A stretch of DNA of 64,000 nucleotides, taken from assembly GCA_032358165.1 (NCBI GenBank), contig JAALGY010000041.1, positions 62,001-126,000 on the forward strand, written 5' to 3'. Shown here piece after piece: positions 23,782-33,961 of the stretch. Position 1 is the first letter of the stretch. Every line of letters starts with the position of its first letter. Both the position numbers and the translations under genes were made by a program. The stretch comes from Diplosphaera chodatii (lineage: Eukaryota > Chlorophyta > Trebouxiophyceae > Prasiolales > Stichococcaceae). The notes beneath the pieces were generated by a model, which did no database searches, had not been told where the DNA came from, and saw only the letters and a program-made list of their open reading frames with translations.

Positions 23782-26700
23782 TCACTCCGCAGCGGCCTTC
23801 TTCTTTTTCTTTTTCTTCTCCCCTGTGTCCATTGCTACTGCTCCGTCCGCAGCATCCTGCACTTTATACAGCAAGCCGTGAAGGAGAACACACGGACTCC
23901 AGCTATGCTGCAGGCGTTACTGTGGCGCTTGCCTGGCCAGCACGCAGGCAGGCAGCCAGCATGCAAGTGATAAAACCATACTGCTGCACCCAAAACCCCC
24001 ACCGCATGCGCAGCTGCCTTCTTCTTTTTCTTGGGTTTGGCCTCCGCCTCTGCTGGCTCCTCTGCAGGCAGCAGGAAGCAGCAAAGCTTAGTGACAGGAG
24101 GGCTGCAGCGGGGCCGGAGGAATGCATGATAACTAGTACATTTGAACAGACATGGTGGTCTCGGGACTTCTTAGAGGTTGAATGAGTCACAGCAGGGGGC
24201 ATCCCCCCTTTCAACATCAGATGCTTTCGTCATCGACCAAAACTGCTGTGCAAACTGCTGATTGCCTGCGTAACTGCTGTGCTGGCTACAGGCTGCGCAA
24301 ACCCTGCAGCATGATCAAGCCCGCTGAACTCTCACCGACTGTGGCGTCCGCCGCGTCCGCCGCCGCCTCCGCCGCCGTGCGCTTCTTCTTCTTCTTCTTC
24401 TTGCCGCCTGTGTCGGGCGCCGCGGCGTCGCCATCGGTCGCCGCCGCCGCCGCCGTCGCTGCTGCCGCCGCCAGAAGCTCCTTACCACCCGCCGTGGCGA
24501 TGGCCGCCTGCACCGGACATGACACCAGGATCTACATTCATCCCCGCAAAACCTAATGATTGCTAGACGCCCCTGCCAGAGCCTGCAGGCTGCTGCCTGG
24601 ATGCAGTACACATGTACAGCGGCCAGATGCAGTGGGTGTGCCGCTCAGCTGACGCTAAACCCTGCTGCGGGCACGCACCTGCATCGCGGCCAGGTTCTTG
24701 GTGGGGGCGACGCCCTCCTCGTAGAACCGCAGCCGCTCCTCCACCTGTGACAACACCGGGATGCAACATTATAATTCATGCCACGCATGCCATGGATAGC
24801 ATTGGCTCTGATGAGGAGCCACAACCATGCGCTGATACATGCTTTCTCTGGTCCACAGCCGGGCGGCCAATCCAACACAAGTGTAGTGGCTGGCTGCTCC
24901 ATGGATGGCTGTGCCACAAGAGAACAGTCACCTGCTCCTTCATCTTGTCGCCAAACGCGGAGGTGGCGACCTCCATGAAGCAATCGATGCGGGAGGCGAT
25001 GGACGCCTTGTTGGCCAGGTACCGGCTGATGCGGCCCTTGTTGCGCGCCTGGCAGCAGCAGCGGGGATGCACATCAGCACCAGAACACATCGCCACTGCA
25101 CGCTGCACTACAGCCGGCCTGCCGTGTGCAGCCAGGTTGTGGGTGTACTGTGGTGCCGACAGCTGGATGCATGTGCAGCATGAAGAGCGCCACCATGTAC
25201 AGCTTCCACGCAAGCTGGAGCGCTGCGTTGTGAAGAGAGAGAGGACCTGTCAGGCGAGAATACGAGCACGTACACCTGAAGTTCAGTCGATGTCGCACCT
25301 TGGCACGGCCGATGAAGGAGGAGTGGAAGATGAGGCCGTACTTGGGGGTGTTGCCGCGCGTCTTGAGCGCGCGGAACAGCGCCTTCTCCGCCCCCAGGAT
25401 CTGCACCGTCGACGACTGCAGCGCAGGGCCACGGATGTGAGACAAACGGCAATGGATGCCCCCCACAAGGACTGACGGCGTGAGCAGGCGGACGAAGAAG
25501 TGTTTGGAATTACAAGTTCTTGGGCAGGAAAGCACCTGACGCCATGCACAAATGGCCATGCATGCATAAAAGCGCAAGTTATTTGCACTGCTAATTAAAT
25601 TTGGCAGCAAAACCAGATGCAGTACACAGCTGCCCACCGGGTACTTGGCCAGGTTGGTGAGGGAGCCGGCGTGGCTGATGAGCCGGGCGCCCACCACCTC
25701 GCCGATCAGCGCGCTCAGGTTGGGCGCCACATTGTGCATGCGCTCCAGAAGGTACGCGTGCAGCCTGCACAAAGTCGGTGACACGATCAAGGTTCAGGGG
25801 CTGCTATGGACACCACCCCTATCGGCAGCTTGCACGAAGCACTGCCTGGATGAGGATGCTCGGTCAATCAAGGAGCTGGGACCAGCAGAGATAGAGGCAG
25901 CGCACTTGTGGCGGTACTCGGCAAGGGAGATGACACGGGCGGCAAAGGTCTTGATGTTGATGAGGTCGATGGGCGAGATGTCCTGGCCCATGCTGGTCTT
26001 GGCGGCCTCGATGATGGACTGCGCCACGTCCTCATCACCTGTTCCCAAACAACACAGGCCGTCAGGCGCCGAGCACTGCGGCCAACAGCGCACAGCATGT
26101 GCGTGTGCCCGCTGCAAACACTGATGATCTTGCCACCAGATGGTAGCATGTTGTCCTGCTGAGTCGGGCAGTTTGCTGCTGAAGATCTTCGTCAGGGGCC
26201 ACACTGTTGACCAGTGGCCCCTCACATGCGGTCTTCCAAGCCCAAACTGCCCAACACCTCACCCCCCCTTCGGCAACACAATTGACTGGGCCACAATGCC
26301 ACAGATGTGTCCCAGCCCAAGCCCGGGGCTCTGTGCCCTGAACCCTTTCATCAGAGTACCTCCTTGCGGTCATTCAATTGCCAACTAACCACTCTACCTA
26401 CGAACTAGTTAACGGGCAACGGGCTGCCCTTCCTGACCACACCCTTGAGCACCCTTGCTGACCCTGAGTTTGATCACCATTTTGACACCCCAATCCCAAG
26501 GCGCACCCGCGATCTCGGCGAGCTCGTCCTTGCGGTCGTCGGAAAGGCTGCCCTTCTCCTGGATCGCCAGCGCCAGGCGGGCGTACGTGTAGTTGTCGGG
26601 CACGATGCGCACCAGCTCCGGGAAGTGCCACGAGTACCACTCCCGCACCCGCATCACGAACGTGTTCACGTCCTTATCCAGCGTGTCCAGCAGCGCGATC

Positions 26701-28517
26701 GCCTGCACAGGTGGGTATATGTATGTTTGCAGGGTGCATGGTCTCGGGTTGATGGTACACGTGATAGCAGGGAGCTGCCTTGAGGAAAGGGAAGTGCCGG
26801 CGCTGTGTTGACTGCATCTTAAAAGACGAGCATGACATTGATACATGTCCGTGAGTGCATGTCTCCACTGGTGGCAGCCGCTAGCCATGCGGTAATCGGC
26901 ACAGAGTGAGAATGCCGAGGCAGAAAGCACCTGGATGATCATGTTGTCCTGGCGGTTGACATTGAACTTGACCTTGGCGCGGGAGTAGGAGTGCGCCAGG
27001 CCCAGCTGCGCGCGGGATGCCTCTGCCGTCGCCAGGTTCTGCAGGACATGTTGTATAACTTAGGTCTCTGTTTACCGCCGTTGTCAGCAGCAGGTCGTGA
27101 CTGTATGAAGATGACTGACCCTAGCTTGCAAGGGCCAGCTGCAGAGTGCTCGAATGCCTGCGCGCTTGGTGAAGGCTGCAGAAGTGTGTATGCCGCGCAC
27201 TCGATTGTCACTGACCAGCTTGTGCAAGATGAGGCGAATATGCGAAGGCATAACTGGGCAGTGACATGAGGCACACTTGCGAAGGCACAACAAGGCAGTG
27301 GACATGGGCAGATGTACACTGCGCTCAACCCAGCGATGGCAGGCCTTGTCGAGGCCCCCGCAAAACCAGACAAATGCGCTGCAGCAGCTCATCCATTTGC
27401 ATTCTGCAAACTCTCGCGAAGGCCTGCCATGGCTGGGCCAAGAGGCCTCGTCCTCAGGAAGACCTAGCTCTTGCACATGTGGTGGCCAGCACGGCAGCGC
27501 TGCTTCGCAGTCCCACTGACTCGAACGGTGCCAGACCACGCACCTTTGTGAGGTGGCCGGCGTGCGCGCGCACGCCCCGCAGCAGCTCCCCAGTCTGCTC
27601 GTTGCAGGCGCAGGGCAGGCCCAGCTGCTCGCTGATCGCGTTGCCCAGCTTCGCCTCCGCCACGCCCAGCGTGAACTTGGGCTTCTTGCCCTCCTTCACC
27701 TGCGGAGCGTCAAAGCCCTGAGCGTGTCAGGACCCTGGATCGTGGGTGGTTGCTGTTCACTGTGACGGTGGCCCTGCCACACGAGGGCATTGCTGCACAT
27801 TCGGGCATTGCTGCACATGCGGCACTGCGGGGCGGAGTCATCGCCCGCAGCATTGGCAACCAGCGGAGGTCATTCCGAGGTGGTTGTCCAGCTCTGTGAT
27901 CACTGGAGGCCCAAAGACGAAGCAAAGAGTCCAAGGGTCAGCATGCTGAAGGCCAGCAGGGAGCTTCGCCTTGGGCATGTTGAGCTGCAGGAAGTTCTTC
28001 AGCGTGTCCGTCACGCCGCCCTCCGAGATCGCCGACGCCTCGTCCAGCGCCTGCTCAGCACCACAGCCCGCAGTCAGTACCCAACCTCCAGGAGCCACGA
28101 ACCTGACGTGCTGCATGCACTGCAGAACTGAGCCTCGGTGCTTCATGATGACTGCCAGCTTGTGTGCCCAGTCGGGCACCTGGGCAGCCGTCGAGAAGGG
28201 CACAAAACCCGTCAGCGCGATGGCCTTGGAGAAGCGGGCCAGGTCGCTGGCGAGCGCCGCGGCGCCCGCATTGCCCTGCGCCAGCTCATCCGCCTGCTTC
28301 ACCTGCAGCGGCCAATTCGATGAGAGCTCCTGAGGCCCACCCCTGCCGGCAGTCTGGAGGCTGGGTCCCCTTTGGCACACCCTGGCCATCCGCTGTGCTG
28401 GAAAGCAGTGGACTCAGCATACGAGACCGCCCGCTGCAGCACCTCGAACAGCGCGTAGCCGTGCGCCGCCTCGAACAGGAGGTACATGGCCATGGCTGCT
28501 GCGGCCGCCGATGTCAC
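23782..28517 (-). CDS. NOP56: Nucleolar protein NOP56, core box C/D snoRNP subunit
   Basis: Fourteen exons with matching phases: 28493-28443, 28302-28180, 28050-27970, 27699-27544, 27038-26931, 26702-26507, 26038-25906, 25764-25638, 25415-25299, 25048-24932, 24744-24679, 24507-24336, 24061-24003, 23856-23782. About 526 residues from [17 protein letters not shown]; an in-frame Met at 28517 would add eight. NOP56 pairs with NOP58 and fibrillarin in the snoRNP that guides 2'-O-methylation of rRNA. Diagnostic blocks: [73 protein letters not shown] and [20 protein letters not shown] (Nop domain), then a lysine-rich tail ([32 protein letters not shown]). The third intron has a GC donor (CCCAAG|GCGAAG). 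Confidence 0.95.
26330..26412 (-). other. tRNA-like fragment in a NOP56 intron
   Basis: On the minus strand the intron 26039-26506 contains GGTAGAGTGGTTAGTTGGCA, which resembles a tRNA D-arm with a box A, followed about 40 bases later by AAGGGTTCAGGGC, a weak box B. The acceptor and T stems do not pair properly, so it is not a working tRNA. It may be a tRNA relic or the head of a SINE. Confidence 0.25.
27239..27310. repeat. Short tandem duplication in a NOP56 intron
   Basis: A unit of about 33 bases, GCGAAGGCA(T/C)AAC followed by GGCAGTG(G)ACATG, occurs twice in a row with a few differences. It lies between exons 27699-27544 and 27038-26931. No function is evident. Confidence 0.7.
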
Positions 28518-29307
28518 GCGGCGTGCGCTGCCGCCGTCGCAGCAATGTCACGGCCGCTGCTGCTGCTGCTGCTCCAACGGCGCTGCAGGTGGCTGGCACC
28601 GGGTGCTGCTCCAGCCACACAGCCCGCCGCCCGCCCAGCAGCAGGCGGCAGGGTGTGCTGCCTGCGCCGGCTGTGGCGGGGCTGAGGCGCGGGCTCCGCA
28701 GCGCTGAGTAGTGATTGGCAAAACGCCCCTGTCCGCAGGGAAAGGTCAGAGATCATCTGGAAACCTTCAAATGATGTCGGGTGTGAAGTGATCGCCGAGA
28801 CAGTGTAGATTTCGAGAGCATGGTCAGGGCCAATGTCCTCGACAAAAGGACGCCGCATGCATGTCCATAGTCCATGTGCGCACTGCGCAAAGTGATATCG
28901 TGCAAACGTCCTGCGACAAATTAGCCTTGACAGTCGAGCTTACCGCTCAAGAGCACGGCGGGATGGGCGGCTGCTTGCGGTAGGCAGCGCAAAACTGGCA
29001 GCCGTGCGGCACTGTGGTGCAAGCAACGTGAACAACCTGTACGTTTGTTGATATCAGGCACCTGAACAGCGGTCAGCAACCATCACGCCCTCTGGCCGGC
29101 GGACAACATATTGCCAAACAGTACTTTACTGCGTGCGCAACTTGACACTCTGCGCTGTACTTTAACACTGTGCCATCGTGTAGGGTTTTGGCGGCTTCGG
29201 CGATCAGCACGAAGCTGCCTCAATATTTGAGGTGCAACCGCGCGAATCGGCGGTAGAAGTCGTATTGCCTGCTTCACCAACACCTTTGACACTCGTAAAC
29301 AGCAATC
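28518..29307. promoter_or_regulatory. Divergent promoter region, NOP56 / ABM-domain gene
   Basis: About 790 bp separate the NOP56 start (minus) from the ABM-protein start at 29308 (plus). An AGGGTTTTGG motif near 29184, which includes a short telo-box-like core, lies on the plus strand. Plant ribosome-biogenesis genes often carry telo-boxes, but this one is only partial. No TATA box is clear. Confidence 0.4.
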
Positions 29308-31977
29308 ATGGCGCGCTTCGCTATCGTCAAAGCGCTGTTGCTGGCGTTCACGGTTGCATCGGTGTCTGCTCGCCCCGGCCCCGCTGTCAACGTCAATGCG
29401 TGGGCCCAGGACATCGTTGGCGCCATGAAGGTGATCCTTCAAGCGTCTGCCAGCAGGAGTCTCCTGTTCCCATTCCTACACGTGCAGATTGTGCATGCAA
29501 CAAAAGCTAGATCGGTCGATCAAAATGCTGTCGTCGGTGCACGCTCTGTGCTGCGACATCGTCCGGAACATGCCAATACAGATTGGCTGCTTCTTGCATT
29601 GGATTGAGACTGGTGCAGCTCGCTTGCGCACATTGAGCTTGCTGTCTCAGCATGAGGGACGTGGCAGGTCGAGCGATGCTTTCGGGCGTGTGCAGCATAA
29701 TCACTTGCCCTATCTTGCGGAGAACACTCCATGCGTACCGTCGTAGAAGTCAGGATTCACTTGTTCTTAAGCAACCCCGCTGTAGGGGTGACATATCGCT
29801 AAGCGTGATTTGTGAAGGGTGCTTGTGGGTGTAGCAATCCTTAGGAGCAGCACTGATCCATTCCGGAGCTCTACGAAGCAGCGCTTGTAGTTGTTGTCCT
29901 TGTAGAACATGCCGCGTCGTGTTGCATGATACTGCTGGGCTGCAACCGAGCAGCGTGCGCTGATGCGCATGCTGGACAATCACAACGACATTGCACTGCA
30001 GGGCTGGAGCGGAGCCCGCATGGAGGTCGAGGAGTCGGCCCTGGCGGCCGCCCTGGGCCACGAGGACGAGGGCGAGCACAAGTTCAACCTGCTGGTCAAG
30101 TACATCGTGCGCCCGTCCATCGCCAAGGAGTTCATCGGGGAGTTCCTGAAGGTGTGCTCCTTTTTGTTTTCTGCCTTTCACATCACCCCTCGATCCTGGC
30201 TGTTCATGCGCTGTGCTGTAATGTCTCCGGTGCACCCTGCTGAACTCGGTCCATCGTTCACAAGGAGCACGCTGCAGTTGCTCTGGTGGGCTCCGCCTGG
30301 CTGATGTCTCCTGTTGGTGCCTGTCAACAGGTCAAGGACGAGGCCGAGGACGTGAAGGGCTGCAACATGTACACGCTGTCCTTCGACCTGTCCAAGAACG
30401 TCGAGTACTGGAGCTACCAGCGTGCGCCTCCGTCCCTTTCCCGCGGCTGTGCTGCTGTAATATTGACGAGCCTTCTCTGCTGCGTCTCATTAAAATTAGT
30501 AAATGTGGGAGCATTGAAGTGCTGCTCTTTCTTGACGTCAGTAGCCCCGTGGGTGTGCAGAGTGGGAGAGCAAGAAGGACTTCTTCGAGTACATCATGAG
30601 CAAGGACACCGAGGTCAAGAAGCTGGCCGAGTGGATTGAGGTGAAAGCGCCCAGAAATGCACACTGCATTGTATCACCCAACATAACCCGCCGCAGCCTT
30701 CATATCAAGGCTCGCATTGCGGTCCTCGAAGTGTCGGAGGGTCGCAAAGCCAGGTGCACATCATCAAAATCAGCAAAACGTGCTCACCATGGGTGTCTAT
30801 TTTGTGCGTTGCAGGAGAAGGATGTGGTGTACACGCTGACGCAGCTGGCGCCGGTCGCATTCCACAAGGAGCACCACCACCACCACGAGCACGGCGCCAT
30901 CCAGAGCCGCGCATCTGAGGTGAGCTTCTGTCCTGCCTGCTGCCGTTGGTCAGTTGCTCTCCCAAGGCTAGGTCGGTTGTTGTTGCCAAGGCCACAGGTC
31001 TCGCAAGGCTGGAGTGACTCTCGCGCTGCTGGGTGACTAATGTGTGCATGGTGCAGTCCCAGCCGATGGAGGTGATGGCCGAGATCCTGGCTGACGCCGC
31101 CGACACTCTGCAGGTAGCTCTGCTATTCTGAGAGTCTCACTTGCTTCAGACATGCTTTAGATATGTTGACCATGCCCGAGTTGCATAGCATCTGATCATG
31201 CTGTACATGACCCAGCAGCACATCAAACACTGGACCTGATCATCAGGTTCAATGCTAATGCAGGCCTGGGTGGATCCTGCTGTGGAGCAGGCCGCGCCCG
31301 TGGTGCACAGCGAGCACGAGCACTCCCGCCCCTTCATCCTCAGCAAGTTCATCGTCAAGCCCTCCGAGCTGGTGCGCCCAAGTGCTGAAATCGTCTCCAG
31401 TTCCTCACCTCAGTGTGCTGACGTCCAGCTACCAGCAGTGCTACCCGTTGGCGGGTTCCTGTGCAGTGCAACCGAAACAAATGTTGTGACAGCACCACAA
31501 CCTTGCCGTCGGACTGCTGCAGGAGCACTTCGTGAAGGCAGCAGAGCTCATCACCGACGCTGTGGCGGAGGAGAAGGGCAACATCGCCTACGGCTTCTCC
31601 AAGGTTTGTGTGAACCCGACATGAGGCACAGCATCTGTCACATGCGGTCAGGAACGCAGTACCTGCTTCTGCAAATTTGTACATAGCTCTCCTGCAGCAA
31701 TTTGCCGGGGGAAGTGAGCTGGTGTCTGGCATATGCACCTGTGTCAGGCAACTAAACACCAATGCAAGTGCACACTAAGATCAACAATAGATGCACTTGC
31801 TCTTTGCAGGCGCTGAACGATGATGTGACTTTCTACAATGTGGCTATGTGGGAGGACAAGGAGGCAGCCTTCGACTTCCTGAAGAGCAAGGCGGCCAAGT
31901 GCTTCCTGAAGTACACCCTGGAGAACAACGTGTACGTGACCACTACCCTGCTGTACCCCATCGAGGGGTCCGATTAA
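29308..31977 (+). CDS. Secreted protein with two antibiotic-biosynthesis-monooxygenase (ABM) like domains
   Basis: Nine exons: 29308-29430, 29954-30151, 30331-30421, 30561-30640, 30815-30919, 31057-31113, 31264-31371, 31523-31603, 31810-31977; about 336 residues. It opens with a signal peptide (MARFAIVKALLLAFTVASVSA). Domain 1 runs from KFNLLVKYIVRPSIAKEF through LSFDLSKNVEYWSYQ and QWESKKDFFEYI. Domain 2 runs from PFILSKFIVKPSELEHFV through GNIAYGFSKALNDDVTFYN and MWEDKEAAFDFLKS. The pattern (strand, helix with K-x-x-(E/F)-F, G-x-x-x-Y/F, then W-E-x-K-E/D-A-F) is that of the ABM dimeric alpha-beta barrel, so a tandem pair may form one barrel inside a single chain. A His cluster (HKEHHHHHEH) lies between the domains. 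The enzyme reaction cannot be read from the sequence. TGTAA follows the stop by about 250 bases. Confidence 0.8.
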
Positions 31978-32737
31978 GTAGCAGGCAGAAGGCGCTGGCT
32001 CGGACCTGACCTGCCACTGACACATTTTGCATGCTTTGTATCGTATCCTGCGGGACCCCTCAGATGGGATTGGCTGTAGTTTTGTGAACAGAGAAGGGTT
32101 GCAGCTGGTCTGCCGATTCTTTGGGCATGATTGGAATGCTCGTTGTTGCTTGCATACGTGCGGCTCGGGTTCGAGCATGGCACTGTGCTGTGCCTGCGCC
32201 GTCATGCAAACAGATTTACATGTGTAATGGCTGTGCTACTGTCCATATCCTCCGCTGTTTTTTCACACCCACACGTCTCGAGCATTGCAGAAACTTGCAC
32301 ACTATCTTTGCTTCATGGCTCGATCATCACGGCTTCATCTGATGGTGTGCCAGACCAGGCATCGTGCCGAAGGGCTGACGATGACACACACTGCCATGTC
32401 AGCATCCCGTGTTGCCTCACTTCACGCTGACTAGCGTCATAACCGCCAAGATCCATGTTTGCGCATCCTAGAAGAGTGCACAAACAGTATATGAAGCAAC
32501 TGCAGAAGCCTGGCGTTGCTGCACCGGGCGTTGCTGACATCGACACCGTGCCCTGACCTCCGGGATGCATGTTCATTGAGCATTGGTTCCTACTGCACAG
32601 CAAGTGCGCTTGAGCCCAGATCTGAGCAGGTGCTGATCCCTACTCACGAGCTACTGCTGAAGAGATCGAACTATAACCAGGATTAGCAACGGACAGCAGC
32701 GGTCGCAAGTCACCCCTTCGCTGGGGAACCTGCCGGC
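31978..32737. other. Intergenic region between the ABM gene and the E2 gene
   Basis: Holds the 3' UTR of the ABM gene, including a TGTAA at 32223-32227 that fits a chlorophyte poly(A) signal, and the promoter of the ubiquitin-conjugating enzyme. No further gene is visible. Confidence 0.5.
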
Positions 32738-33214
32738 ATGGCGATCCCGGGCTCCAGCGCCATGTTGCGCCTGCAGTCCGACCTGCGTCAGATCTGCACC
32801 GACCCGCCGGACGGCTGCTCGGCGAGTCCGTCCAGCGATACGGACATGTTTGTGTGGGCCGCCAGCATCTTCGGGCCCGCCGACACGCCGTGGGAGGGTG
32901 GGGTCTTCAGCCTCCGGCTCACCTTTAGCGAGGGCTACCCCAACCGGCCGCCAAAGGTCAAGTTCACCGGCCCGATGTACCACCCGAATGTGTATCAGGA
33001 CGGCACGCTGTGCCTGGACCTGATCCAGGACCAGTGGAGCCCCGTGCAGAGCGTGTCCACGCTGCTGACCAGCGTGCAGAGCCTGCTGACCGACCCCAAC
33101 TGCAGCAGCCCGGCGAATGCGGAGGCGGCACGCCTGTTTCAGACGGACAGGCGGGAGTACAACCGCCGCGTGAAGCGCGTCGCCGCTCGGTCCATCGAGG
33201 ACGCCTGGAGCTGA
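32738..33214 (+). CDS. RAD6/UBC2-type ubiquitin-conjugating enzyme E2
   Basis: A single exon of 158 residues, against about 152 for RAD6/UBC2 proteins. It carries the E2 HPN motif (YHPNVYQDGTLCLDLIQ) with the likely catalytic Cys at residue 92, then QDQWSPVQSVSTLLTSVQSL and the NSPAN-like SSPANAEAARLF. The N-terminal half (VWAASIFGPADTPWEGGVF, GYPNRPPKVKF) fits RAD6 better than other E2 classes. RAD6 enzymes take ubiquitin from E1 and, with RING partners, monoubiquitinate H2B and PCNA; this copy's partners are unknown. It has no intron, which is unusual here. Stop codon at 33212-33214. Confidence 0.92.
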   Translation: MAIPGSSAMLRLQSDLRQICTDPPDGCSASPSSDTDMFVWAASIFGPADTPWEGGVFSLRLTFSEGYPNRPPKVKFTGPMYHPNVYQDGTLCLDLIQDQWSPVQSVSTLLTSVQSLLTDPNCSSPANAEAARLFQTDRREYNRRVKRVAARSIEDAWS

Positions 33215-33216
33215 TG

Positions 33217-33961
33217 CATGCCGCCAGCCGCTGGAGGCTGGATGCTGAGTGGCCGCAGGCGTTGTATAATTGCCACACAGAAGTGACAGTGTCCTGCTGC
33301 GCGCCGCGGATGGTATGGAAGCTGGGTTGATGCTGCCGTCATGCGCCACCAGAGACAGTGGGCACCCTCAGCTGCAAGCCTGAGGGGACCCCAGGAGCGC
33401 ACATGTGCAGGGCTTGTTGCAATCGGGTGAGGGGGCCGGGATCACAGTCAAAACAGCCATTTGATGTAGGAGGCAGCCGGGGCATTACCGCCACCCACTT
33501 GGGCTGCCCCGCCGCCTCCATGGCAGCTCTGTTGGCGGCCAGGTTGCAGGAGTGGTTGTGTATCTGTTGTGTACGGTATACGCCAAAAGACCCCATTGTA
33601 CTACAGGGTGCGAAGCACGCAGCCATGCCCGCAGGTTTCTGCTGGGGCGTGTGCTTGCACGACGAGGAACCGGTTGCTTCTTCCTCTGCATGTTTACTTC
33701 GTTTAGTCTCATTTCAGGCGCATCTAGCAGATATCTGTTGGCAGGTGGACACGGTGATAGTGCCTCGCCCAGAACTTACCCTGATGAGCTTTTGTGACGC
33801 CCTGTGGTAACTACTAGCTGATATACTACCGACCCACCTTTCGCAGACTGAGAGTAAAGCTCGGCCTGGGCAACATCCTGAGAACGCTCTGATGGTTGCT
33901 CTGGTCAGCAGCAGCACATGGCCCTTGTGAACTGTGACGACGACATGTAGACCCTAAAGTC
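33217..33961. other. Convergent intergenic region
   Basis: Between the E2 gene (plus) and PurK-PurE (minus). Several open frames occur on both strands but none resembles a protein family or has good splice context. It should hold the two 3' UTRs. Confidence 0.45.

Noticed and set aside
24286..24525. Separate small lysine-rich protein
   Set aside because: Its frame is the NOP56 exon 24507-24336 tail and joins both neighbours in phase.
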